DNA of 43,362 bases from NCBI GenBank assembly GCA_002104895.1, contig MCFG01000492.1:1-43362 (forward strand). The letters run 5' to 3'. The notes beneath the pieces are model-generated. The model ran no database searches, was not told the DNA's origin, and saw nothing but the letters and a program-made list of their open reading frames with translations. This document shows positions 32,124-43,362 of this stretch, in pieces. This stretch comes from Anaeromyces robustus. Its lineage: Eukaryota; Neocallimastigomycota; Neocallimastigomycetes; Neocallimastigales; Neocallimastigaceae. How positions within the stretch are numbered: the stretch's first letter is position 1; the number at the start of each line of letters is the position of its first letter. Made by a program: the position numbers and the translations under genes.

Positions 32124-33833
32124 TATAGTAGTACAAATAAAATTAATAATTTTAAAGAAAAGGGTACACTTTTAAATTATGCATTATTAACACAAAATAA
32201 TGAATTAGCACATGATTTAATTAAATATGAAGCAGGAATATATGATTATGATCGTCATAAAGTAATTAAAAATGATATATCATTAATTTATAAATATGGA
32301 GGTTTAAAAATAGCAGAATATATAATAAGAAATAAAAGATTAAGAAAAATAAAAGATGAAAAACAAAATACAATATTAATGAAAGTTTTAAAAACTTTTT
32401 CAAAAAATCATGCCTTGAATACCATAAAATATTTAATAAATAAAAAAGGTATAAATATTAATGAAAAAAATGAAAAAGGTCAAACTTTATTAATGTTAGC
32501 ATGTCTTAAAAAGGATTTTTCATTAGTACAATTTTTATTAAATGAGGATATAAATATAAATGAAAATAGAAATGGAAATCAAAATGATGGTGATGATAAT
32601 AATAATAATAATAAAATTCAAATTAATATTAATGAAATAAATAATGAAGGAAATACTGCTTTACATCTTTTATGTATATATTATAGTAATAATAATAATA
32701 ATAATGAAAAAAGTGAAAATGATGAAGATAAAATTATAAAATTATTAATTAAACATCAAATAAATATGGATATAATTAATAAACAAGGACAATCTGCTAT
32801 ATTAATAGCATGTATGAATAATCATGAATCTTTAGTAAAATTATTAATAGAATATGGTGCAAATACAGAAATAATGGATCAATATTATTGGACATGTTTA
32901 ACATATGCTTATAGAAATGGTAATGAAAATTTAATAAATTGTTTAAAAGATAAAAAGGTAAAAAAATTTAATATCAATAAAAATAAATATAGGAATAAAA
33001 ATAAAAATAATCAATATAATGAGTATGATAATGAATATGAAAATGAATATGAAAATAAATATGAAGATGAAGATGAAGATGTAAAAAAAAATAAAAAGAG
33101 AAAAATAATTGGAAATATTAATGAAAATGAAGAAAAAAGTTTAAAAAAAATGGAATTAAATGAAAATGAAAATGAATTTACAAATAATAATAATAATAAT
33201 AATGAAAAAGATTATCAAATAAGATTAGAAGAAGAAATAAATAAAGCTAAATTTATTCATGCTTGTGATACAAATCAACTTCCTGTAATAAAATATTTAT
33301 TACAAAATGAATATATTAATTTACAATCTACTTATCAAAATCAAACTATGGTAGAATATGCACTTTTCCATAGTAATGATTCTGTTATTAATTATATAAT
33401 AGATTATCATGATCATCATCATCATCATCATGACAAAATAAATAAAGGTAATAATGTCATTAATGATAATAATAATAATAATAATAATGAACTTTCAAAC
33501 GAAATACAAAATTTCATAAATTTATTACAATTAAAAAAATATTTAAAAGATAATATAAAAGAAATAGATTCATCTAAATCAGGTAAACTTGGTAAACTTT
33601 TTGAATCTTTAAATCTACAATTAATGAAACAATATATTATTCATCATCAACAACATTCCTCTATTAATAAAAATGATTTAATTAATTTTATGGAAACTAA
33701 TAAACCTATATTATTAGATATAACTCATCAATTAATGATTAAATCTTCACCACAAAAAAATTATTCTAATTCTAATTATCTTCAAGATATTTCTAAAGAT
33801 TTATTCTTAATTATCGATAATAATAATAACACT

Positions 33834-33895
<62 letters not shown>

Positions 33896-34302
33896 AAATA
33901 GTAATAATCCATCTAAGAAACATTTAAAAAAATTAATATCATCATCTATTCGTCAATTCTATCATAAATATGGATTTAAATTTAAAAATAAAGTATTATT
34001 ATTATTATTATATAATTCTAAAAGAAATTTATCCTCATTATCCTCATTATCCTCATCAATTTCATCATCCACATTAACATCTACATCTACATTTACATCT
34101 AAATTATCATTAACCTCTCCATCATCATCTTCTTCTTTATACATTTCTAAAGAAAAAATTCAATCTAAATTCTTTAAATTATGTCAAAAACTTTGTCGAT
34201 TCTATCAAATATATATTTGTTATAGTAATCAAAATAATAATATAAATACTACGTATAAATATAAAATTAGTAATAATAAAGGTAAAGAAAAAGAAAAAAG
34301 TA

Positions 34303-34334
<32 letters not shown>

Positions 34335-34608
34335 TATATTATAAATAATACTTATCAACAATTAAATTATTGGCTTCATCAAGATGATTTTTATATTAAT
34401 AGTAAAAATAAATATGGTAAAACAGCATTAATGATGGCATGTGAACAAGCAAATTTAGATCTTGTAAAATATTTAATTATTCATGGAGCTAATATTAATG
34501 AAAAAATGAAAAATGAAAATGAAACAGCACTTAGTTTAACCTATCAAAAAATAGAAGAAGAATTAGTTAATTATTTCTTTAATTTAAAACGATGGACTAT
34601 TATAAGTC

Positions 34609-34664
<56 letters not shown>

Positions 34665-36968
34665 TTTATAATAAATGAAAAGAATAAACATAAAAATATG
34701 AAAATAATAAATGAAGCATTCATAAAAGAAAAATTAAAATTAATATTTAAAGATTCTAATATTCTTTTATCAATGATTGACGAAATGATTAATAGAATAT
34801 ATAAAATGGAAAAAGAAAAAGAAACAGAGAAAGAAAATATAGAAATGGAAATAGAAGAAGATTTAAATAATATAAAAGAAATAAAAGATATAGAAGGATA
34901 TGATAATAATGATAATAACAATGAAAATAACAACAATAACAGTATAAAAGAAATAGAAGAAAGAAAAAATATCGAAAGAAAACTAAATAATAATAATAGT
35001 AATAATAATATAAATAATATGAATAATATGAATAATGATATAAAAATGAAATTAAGAAAGAAAAAATCTAAAATACAAAAATTAAATTATTATTTAATAT
35101 TAAAATATTTAATTAAAAATGGAGGAGATATATCTAAGATAAAATATACAAGATCTACTCAAAAAATACGATATTGGAATGAATCCTTTATTCAATATTT
35201 TATATTAAATGAATTAAATGTTGATGGTCAAGCAAGAAATGGAGAAACAGCATTAATTTATACTTGTAAACAACGAGATTTTAAATTAATGAATAAATTA
35301 ATACAATATGGAGTTAATATTAATGGGGAAAATAAAGAAGGTAAAACTGCTTTTATTTATGCCAGTATAAAAGTTAATAAAGTAATTTTAAATTATTTAA
35401 TGGATTATTCCAAATTAAATAAAAATATTCAAGATCGATATGGTACATCAGCATTAATGTATGCTTGTAAACGAGAAAATATGAATATGGTACAATATTT
35501 AATTGAAAAATGTAAAGTTAAACTTAATTTACAAGATCAATATGGTAAAAATGAAATTATGATAGCATGTCAAAAAGGAAATTTACCAATAGTAAAATAT
35601 TTAATTGATCATGGAGGAAATCTTTGGATGAAAGATAAAAATGGAGTAAATAGTTTAATGTATGCATGTAAAAGTGGATCTTTACCATTAATTCATTATT
35701 TAGTGATGGAAAAAGGTTTAAATTTCAAAAAAAATCAACATTTAAAATCAAAATCCAAATTAAAATTAAAATTAAAATTAAAATTTGATGAAAAAGGAAA
35801 GAAAAAGTTAAAAAAAGAAATTAATAATGATGATAATGATGATAATGATGATTATAATGATGATGATATGATTGATGTTATTAATGAAAATGAAAATGAG
35901 AATGAAGATGAAAATGGAAATGAAAATATAAATGAGGATGAAGATGAAAATAAAAATATAGATAAAGATAAAGATGAAAATGATGAAGACGATGATAATG
36001 AAGATGATGATGATGAAGATGATGATGATGATAATGAAATTAATTGTCATTTTATGAAATCTGTATTAGCAAAAGCTTGTATTAATAATTATATAGAAAT
36101 GATACAATTTTTAATAGAAAATGGAATGAAAGTAAATACAAGATTTGAAAATCAATTTCTTAAAGGAGAAACACCATTAATGGTAGCTAGTGATTATGGA
36201 CATTTTAATTTAGTTAAATATTTAGTAGAAAAAGCAAAAGCAGATATTAATTTAGAACTTCAAACCAATTTAATGACCTATGGTAAAACGGCTTATATGT
36301 TTGCCTATCAAAGTCAACATTATGATATAGCTATATATCTTTTAGAACAATCAACAGCAAAATTAAATGAAAAAGTTGAAAAATCCATAGATATTAATCA
36401 TAAAACTTTTCTTTCACAACTATGTCAAGATCAACATCAAATTTATTTAAGTTATATACAATTTCTTATAGAAAAAAGAGGAGCTTCAATTTTTTCAAGA
36501 GATCAATATGGTAATACTCCATTTTTATTAGCATGTGCTCATAGTAATCAAGAAATTGTAAAATATTTACATTCTAAAGGTTCTCCTATTAATGAAAAAA
36601 ATTATCAAAAGGAATCAAGTTTAGAATTTGCATGTAGTTATGGTAAAAATCGTATCGTAGAATATTTAATTGAAAAAGGAGCAAATCTTAATAATATTAA
36701 TAAACAAGGATGTACTCCATTAATGAAAGCCTGTTATTCCTTAAGAAATAGACCTATGGATTGGAATGAAAGAGATGGAGTTCTTTCCAGTATAAAATAT
36801 TTAATTAATTTAGGAGCAAGAATTGATATAGAAGATAAAAATCATATGACGGCTTTATTATATTTTTATCGTAGTCGTATTTATTATAATGATACACTTT
36901 TAATGCGAAAATATTTAAAATTAACCGTGAAGAAATTAGCAATATTACAAAATTCTATAAATTATTGA
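30552..36968 (+). CDS. Giant Asn-rich ankyrin-repeat protein
   Basis: A single uninterrupted frame of 2138 aa. Ankyrin repeats recur throughout. Clear examples occur near 1287-1320 (GKTALMMACEQANLDLVKYL), in an array at about 1557-1735 (NGETALIYTCKQRD, YGTSALMYACKREN, KNGVNSLMYACKSGS), and in a final array at about 1838-2115 (YGNTPFLLACAHSN, QGCTPLMKACYS). The N-terminal 450 residues hold more diverged repeats. Arrays are separated by poly-Asn runs (near 514-525, 1095-1115 and 1352-1372), Lys/Glu-rich linkers and an Asp/Glu block (about 1756-1831). No signal peptide, membrane segment or enzymatic domain is visible, so a cytosolic or nuclear protein-binding scaffold is the likeliest role. Very large, intronless ankyrin proteins of this style are typical of anaerobic gut fungi; the specific function is unknown. 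Confidence 0.95.
33836..33892 (+). repeat. (AAT)n coding run (poly-Asn) in the ankyrin gene
   Basis: Nearly pure AAT codons encode about 18 consecutive Asn. A second run of similar size lies at 34612-34662, and a shorter one near 32092-32121. Confidence 0.9.
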
Positions 36969-37765
36969 GAGAAAAAAAAAATTATTATTAATAATATTAA
37001 ATAAATAATAATACATAATATTAATAAATAATAATAATTACATTATTATACCATTATTATATATACCTAAACCATATTTATTTATTTATTTATTTTTTTT
37101 TACTATTATTAACTAAATAAATATAATAAAAATTATATATATTTATTATTAATTTTAAATAATTTATTTTTAATAAAAAATATATATATTTTTTTGTTTT
37201 TTATATTTTTCTATTTTATATTATATTTATATATATAATATTTTTATTTAATATAATTTTAAAAATAATAACATTATATTTAATCTTTATTAGTAAATAT
37301 AATAATAATAATAAATGCTAGTAATAATAAATTATAATAATAACATAAATGTATCTTAATTCCAATATACCTCTATAACTACTATAAAATAAATTATATA
37401 TCTATATCTATATAATAAAAAAAAAATTCAAATATTAATAATAAACTATTATTACTACAAAAATCTTAATATTTATATTTATTATATATTATGTTATTTG
37501 TTTTTATAATAAAACAAAAAATCAACAAATCTTAGAACGACAATAAAAAAATAAAAAATAAATATTATTAAATATTAAAATAAATATTAAATATTAAATT
37601 AAATATTAAATTAAATATCAAAGAAAAAAATCCCTTTAGCTTTTTTTTTTTTTTTTTTTTATTTTTTTTTTTTTTATTTTTTTAATATATATTTGCTATT
37701 TAATATTAATTATTTTTATATAAGAAAAAAAAAATAAAAATTTTTTTTTAATAAAAATATAAAAA

Positions 37766-37805
<40 letters not shown>

Positions 37806-37999
37806 TTTGATTTTTATAATGGTTAACTGTATAAGAAAAAAAAAAAATAAATTCTTAATAATATAATATTAAAAAGTGCTGCTATTTTATTTTTATTTTT
37901 AATTATATATAATATAAAATAAAATTCTATCAATATAATAAAAACTTTTTTTTTTTTATTCTTCTAAAAAATTCTTTTATTTCTCCTTTATTTTTTTAT
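36969..37999. other. Convergent intergenic region, ankyrin gene / TOM20-SET gene
   Basis: One kilobase of A/T sequence with T-runs at 37640-37680 and 37769-37800. It contains the 3' ends of two converging genes. No exon or RNA gene is seen. Confidence 0.6.
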
Positions 38000-39773
38000 T
38001 TAATTATCTTCCTTTGATTCTTCAGCATCAGCAGCTTCTTCCTTAGTTTCTTCAGCCTTTTCAGTTTCCTTTTCTTCTTCATCATCATCCTATAAATAAA
38101 TTAAATATATAATATATATAATATATTTAATAATTAATTTATTTAAACTATTTATATATTTATATATTTTTTACTTTATACTTTATAATATATTATATAT
38201 TAAATTTATATATATATATATTAATTATTCTTACCTCTAAATTATAAATATTTTTTAATAATTCTCTACATTCTTCTGGAGTTTTACCAGTATCATCAAT
38301 ATATTTAACAGTAAGAACATCACCTTCCTTTAAATCCTTAAGAGCAACAAGAGATAATTCATTACTGTTATCAAGGAATTTAACTTCAACATTTGGATGG
38401 AATGAATTATGGATGAAACTAGAAATGTGGTATAAACCAGCACCAATAATTGGTTCACCAGCAACATATCTTTTAATTTCATTAGATTTTTCAAGAGTTA
38501 ATGAAGTTTCTTCCTTTGGAGCTGGAATAGCATAAATATTGTATAAGAATCTACCCTTTAACATATTGTAATATTCCTTTGGTAAAACTATATATATATT
38601 ATTTTATTTTATTATTATTTTATTAATAATATAATAATATAATATAATATAATATAATATAATATAATATAATATAATATAATATAATATAATATAAATT
38701 ATTAAAAAATTATTATATATTAATATAATATAGAAAATAAAAAATTTTAATATTAAATATAATTATAATAAATATATATATATATAAATATATATATATA
38801 TAAAACTTACTTTCATTAGAATGTTTTCCAATAATAGATTGAATTAAAGCTAATTCTTTTTCATCATCTTCAGAACTTTCTAATTCATCAAGGAATTTGA
38901 AACGTTCTAAATGATCCCAATCAGAGTATTCTTCAGATTGTGGTTTACCATTTAATTCACGATCAATCATTTTAGCAACAAATCTAGCAATCATAATTGG
39001 ACAAGTTCTCTTAGTTTCCTTTAATAATTTCCAGAATTTATCAACATCTTCTAATTCAGTTTTCTTTTCTTCTTCTTTTTCTTTTACTTCTTCCTTAGCT
39101 TCTTCTGGTTTTTCTTCCTTCTTTTCTTCAGTAGTTTCAGTTTCACCTTCTGGTTTTTCTTCAGCAACAATAGTAGCTGGAGCTTCATTACCAACTGGAT
39201 CAGCATTTGTAATTTCAATTTTATCACCACTCTTAAGAGCTTCAGTAATATCATCTAAAGTTGGTTGATATAAATATTTGTTGTATTTATTCCAAGATTC
39301 TTCACTACATTCCTTACTACAGAAAACAATATTCTTATCCTTTCCCTTAACACCTTCACCATCAAATCTCTTTAAACAATGAGAACAATAGTTGGTGTTC
39401 TATTACCAAAAAATAAATAAATAAATAATGATATTGAGATATAATAATTATTTTTATCATAATTGTTGTTATTATTGTTATTATTGTTATTATTGTTATT
39501 GTTGTTATTATTATTATTATATTATTAATTATTAATGTTTTATATATATTTATTTAAAAATTGCCATTATTGTATATATTATTTATTGATTTCAATTTAT
39601 TTTCATATAAATATATATTGAAATTAAAGTAAATATCATATGAATTATAAAAAAACATTGATAAAATATTTTATAATAATAAAATAAAATAAAATAAAAT
39701 AAAATTATTAATAATAATAATTATGATAATGATAATAATTTTTTAAATGAATATTTAATTATGATAAATATTA

Positions 39774-39805
<32 letters not shown>

Positions 39806-40893
39806 AATATTTATATATTACTTCAACTCTTGGATCTAAAGTAGCCATCATTGGTTTTTCCTTGTAAATAATTTCACCAGCAGCAATATCCCTAGTAACA
39901 ACAATATCATAATCCTTTTTATCAATCTTAACATTCATATCCTTGTTTGGATATAAGTTGAAGTATTCTTCTTGCTTCTTCTTAACCTTTTAATATATAA
40001 TTTTTATTTTTATAATTTATTATTATTTTTTTTTTTTTAGAATAATTTTATAGTTATTATATAATATAATAACATAATTATATATATATATAATATTATA
40101 ATATTAAAATAATTTATTTAATAAAATATAAATAAATTCATTATTAATTATAAATAATAAATAAAATAATAAAATTTAATAAATTATATTTATATTTATA
40201 TCAATATAAATAATAGTTATGTATATATATTTATATATATATATATATAAAACTTACATCAGCAGAAATCATTTCAATAATCTTCTTGTAAACTGGTTCT
40301 GGAGTAGAACGTTGGAATAAAACAATTAATTCAGTTGGGTTTGGATAAACCTTGAAGGCTCTGTAATAACATAAAGCAGAAACTTCATAATATGGTTCAC
40401 CTTGATAAGATAACATTTCACCTTTTTGTAATTGTTGCATAAAGAAAGTTTCTTTAGCTTCCATTTCAGTTGGTATTGGTTCATCATTAATAACCTTTTT
40501 AATGGCTTCAATTTGACTTTCAATCTTTAATGAAGCATCATCTACTGATTTTTTATTATCATTCTTAGCATTTCTTATTTTCTTTGCCATTTTTCTTTGC
40601 TTCTCTAAATATTTATAAAAATATATAAAAAAAATTATATAATAAATATATTAAAAAAAAAGAAAGAAATTTATAAATAATTATGTTTAATAAAAATTTT
40701 TAATTATAAATATTTATATATATATATTTTTTTTTCAAATATATATAAAGTGTTATTAAAATTAAACTATGTAATATAATATAATATAATATAATATAAT
40801 ATAATATAATATAATATAATATAATATAATATAGATATAATTTTTTTTCTCTTTTTCATTAAATATATATTAAATTTATTTTTCTTTCTTTCT

Positions 40894-40928
<35 letters not shown>

Positions 40929-41060
40929 TATCTATTTACTTAATTTCTTTCTGAATTGTGGATCATTTCTTCTCTTATAGTCAAAATATACAGCATAACA
41001 GATACTACCAACAGCAAGAGCTGAAAGAGTACCAACAACGACTTGTTTTGTAGTTGGCAT
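38000..41060 (-). CDS. TOM20: Tom20 import receptor fused to a SET/SMYD-like domain
   Basis: Six minus-strand exons (41060-40940, 40604-40258, 39986-39822, 39399-38811, 38587-38235, 38089-38000) join in phase to 554 aa. Residues 7-26 are a membrane anchor followed by DYKRRNDPQFRKK, the classic Tom20 N-terminus (human: FDRKRRSDPNFKNR). Residues about 91-153 are the Tom20 receptor domain (ETFFMQQLQKGEMLSYQGE, then YYRAFKVYPNPTELIVLFQR and TPEPVYKKI). From about 170 a SET-like region follows: DIVVTRDIAAGEIIYKEKPM, a CxxC/CxxxC pair (Cys216, 219, 238, 242) resembling part of a MYND/SMYD zinc site, a Glu/Lys-rich insertion, and GLYHISSFIHNSFHPN with DVLTVKYIDD (Tyr503). Tom20 recognises presequences at the organelle outer membrane; in an anaerobic fungus that would be the hydrogenosome. 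The C-terminus is acidic. Methyltransferase activity is doubtful because key motifs are altered. Confidence 0.88.
38637..38696. repeat. (AATAT)n repeat in TOM20-SET intron 4
   Basis: About 12 copies of the same pentamer found in the CC2D1 intron at 12531-12616. Confidence 0.88.
40772..40832. repeat. (AATAT)n repeat in TOM20-SET intron 1
   Basis: About 12 copies of the pentamer, in the 334-nt first intron, which also holds a (TTTA)n tract at about 40894-40929. Confidence 0.88.
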
Positions 41061-41497
41061 TTTTATTAATATTATTATTATTTAATAATTATCTATTTTA
41101 TATATATATATATAAAAGTATAAACATATATATAAATTAATTATTTAGTTTTAATTATAAAAATGAAAATTTATATTATGGTAATATAAAGTTAAAAAAA
41201 AAAAAATTAATTATTTAATTATTTATAAATTTTAGAAAAAAAAAATTTTTTTTCTTAAAATTTATATCAATATATAATTATTATAGTTAACTATCAAAAA
41301 TAAATAAATATATATATGCTTACTTTTTAAAATGCGATTAAGATATAGAAAGTAAAATTTTTTTTGTTTAATTTTTTTTGTTGTTGTTATTTCTATTTTT
41401 CTTTTGTTTTTTTTTTTTTTTTAAGGTTTTTTTTTTTTTTTGAGGTTTTTTTGTTTTTGTTTTTGTTTTTGTTTTTTATTTAATTTTTTTTTCTCTC

Positions 41498-41531
41498 AAA
41501 GCAAACTTAATATTTTAAGCTTTTTTGCTTT
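41498..41531. other. Possible hairpin upstream of TOM20-SET
   Basis: AAAGCAAA pairs with TTTGCTTT and CTTAA with TTAAG around a 4-nt loop, with a small bulge on one side. It stands out because it uses G and C in an otherwise T-only stretch, about 440 bp before the start codon. Confidence 0.35.
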
Positions 41532-42720
41532 TTTTTTTTTTAATTTTACCTATTCTATATATTTTAATTTTTTTTATTATTGATTTTTTTTGGTTTTAAT
41601 TTTTATTTTTTAAATTTTAAAAAATAAAAATAATTAAAAAAAGTTTTTTTACTTCTTTTTATGTTGGATTTTCAAAATTGATGGATATTTGATTTTAATT
41701 TTTTTTTTTTTTCTTCTTCTTTATAAATTTTTATAAAAAATAAAAAAAAAAAAAAAAAAGTTGTATACTATTTGTTTTTTTGTTGGTTTTGTAAAATTAG
41801 TTGATTGTTTTTTTTAAATAATAAAAATAATATATATTTTATATTTTTTTTATAAATCTATTATAAAAAAAAAGTTTATATTGATTTAAAAATTTTAAAA
41901 TATAAAATAAATATCTTTAAAAAAAAAAAAAATTATTTAAAATTTTTATATTAATTTTAATATAATTCTCGCTTTCTCTATTGTTTTCCTTTTTTTTTTT
42001 TTTATTTTGTTTTTTTATTATTTTGTTTTGTTTCTCAAATGTCTAAAATAAAATTTGTTGTAAATATTATTCGTCTCTTTTTTTTTTCCTTTTTACTTAT
42101 TAGTATTTTCCTTTCCTTCTCTTCTTTATATATATATATTTTTTTTTTCTTTATTCTTCTTTTCTTTTTCTTTTCTCTTTTTTTTTTATTTTTCTTTTCT
42201 TTTTTAATTTTATATAATAGGAACTAGGATATAAATTTCTTTTTAAAAAAAAAAAAAAAAAAGAAAATTTAAATAATTTACAATTTTTTAATTAAAAAAA
42301 AAAGTAAAATAAAAAAGAAAGATAGTAAATTAAGAAAAAAAAATAAAAATAAAAATAAAAAATCTATATAAAAAAAACTATTAAATAATATAAAAAGAAA
42401 TTTTTAAAAAAAAAAAGTTTCTTTTTACAACAATACTATTAAAAAATTGAAAACAAAGATTGCAAAAAAGTAAGAAAAAAAGAAAAGAAAAAAAAAAAGT
42501 AAACTTTTTATTCATTCATTCATATATAAAAAAAAGTTTTTGATATTAAAATATATATTAAGAATATACTTTTAATATATTAAAATTAATATGATTTAAT
42601 ATACTTAATAATATATTAAATTATTAATTCAACAAAAAAGAAAAATAAAATAAAATAAAACAAAATAAATATAAAATATATTTATTTTATAATTAATAAT
42701 TAATAATATTAAAATAATTA

Positions 42721-42766
42721 TAAAAATATAAAAATATAAAAATATAAAAATATAAAAATATAAAAA
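42721..42766. repeat. (ATAAAAAT)n octanucleotide repeat
   Basis: Six tandem copies of an 8-bp unit in non-coding DNA, near the right end of the window. Confidence 0.88.
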
Positions 42767-43012
42767 TGACAGATAATAATAATAATAATATATATAATAA
42801 TAATTAATAAAACAGACTAATAAAAAAAAAAAGAAAGTTTAATAATCAATAATAACAAAAATGCAGTAAATAAATATGCAAGTAAATAAATAAATAAATA
42901 GATTAATACTTAAAAATAAAAATAAAAAATAGAGTGGAGAGATTTCAAAATAAAATAAAATAAAATAAAAATAAAATAAAAATTAATATTATACTTTTAA
43001 GAAGTGCCCAAC

Positions 43013-43043
<31 letters not shown>

Positions 43044-43362
43044 GAAAATATATCTATATAATAGATAATAATATCTTAGAAAAAAAAAATAAAAAATTAA
43101 AAATTAAAAAAGCAATAATATTTGGTAATATTAATAATGTTATAATTATTATTATTATTAATATTACTAATTTATTAAATAGTAATAGATTTCAATAGAA
43201 AAAAAAAAAAAAAAAAAAAAAAAAAGGTACACACACTATTTTTTTTTCTATTAATTTATATTATTATTAATAAATAATTTTTTTATTTTTATCATTTATT
43301 TAGTTATTTAATTAATTAATTACTTATTTATTTATTTAATTTCTAATTTTTTAAACTTGTAT

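Larger units (their letters stand above)
41061..43362. other. Upstream region of TOM20-SET to window end
   Basis: These 2.3 kb contain T-rich tracts with a (TTTTTG)n stretch (41450-41476), a possible hairpin (41498-41531), pyrimidine-rich DNA (41960-42200), an 8-bp repeat (42721-42766) and an A-run (43200-43225). A Phe-rich open frame at 42039-42227 starts with ATG but is mostly T-run translation and is not accepted as a gene. Confidence 0.55.

Noticed and set aside
40231-40590. Tom20 core as an independent 119-aa gene
   Set aside because: The upstream exon 41060-40940 supplies the membrane anchor and splices in phase (KKL|KKQRKMAKK). The internal Met at 40590 is not the true start.
42039-42227. 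Possible signal-peptide-like first exon (MSKIKFVVNIIRLF...)
   Set aside because: After 14 residues it is only T-run translation (Phe/Leu/Ile). No downstream exon with a family match lies in the window.

Overview
The window is eukaryotic nuclear DNA of extreme A+T content. Genes are split by short, A/T-only GT-AG introns, proteins carry long Asn runs, and coding islands sit between homopolymer and (ATT)n/(TTTA)n tracts. Two features argue for a fungus rather than an amoeba such as Dictyostelium. The Tom20 homologue has the opisthokont layout, with an N-terminal membrane anchor followed by the Tom20 receptor domain. There is also a giant, Asn-rich, intronless ankyrin protein of the kind abundant in anaerobic gut fungi. 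My best guess is Neocallimastigomycota (Piromyces, Neocallimastix, Anaeromyces or relatives), inferred from style and gene content only. I saw no tRNA, rRNA, CRISPR or transposon.

Nine protein-coding genes can be supported. I traced 42 introns by hand; every reading frame closes and every junction is GT-AG. From left to right: RPA43 (RNA polymerase I stalk subunit, +, 280-1801); a two-module VOC/glyoxalase-fold protein (-, 2470-4847); PBDC1, homologue of the yeast eEF1A chaperone (+, 5275-6477); a 1509-aa CC2D1/Lgd homologue with DM14 and C2 domains (-, 7378-13450); a ROG1/FAM135-type serine esterase (+, 16554-18467); a RINT1/Tip20 tethering-complex subunit (+, 19671-24283); a uridine phosphorylase-type nucleoside phosphorylase (+, 26312-28838); a 2138-aa ankyrin-repeat protein (+, 30552-36968); and a Tom20 receptor fused in frame to a SET-like domain (-, 38000-41060).

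The genes do not form a pathway or operon. They are mostly housekeeping functions: rRNA transcription, translation-factor folding, endosomal and ER membrane traffic, lipid ester hydrolysis, pyrimidine salvage and organelle protein import. The CC2D1 and RINT1 genes both serve membrane traffic, but their proximity looks incidental. Intergenic stretches of 0.4-3.1 kb hold simple-sequence repeats and no convincing gene.

The most interesting object is the Tom20-SET fusion. Its SET half has altered catalytic motifs, and retention of its second intron would give a Tom20 of normal length. Also notable are 21-28-nt micro-exons in two conserved genes, a fungal CC2D1/Lgd with very large low-complexity insertions, and a 6.4-kb intronless ankyrin gene among intron-rich neighbours.
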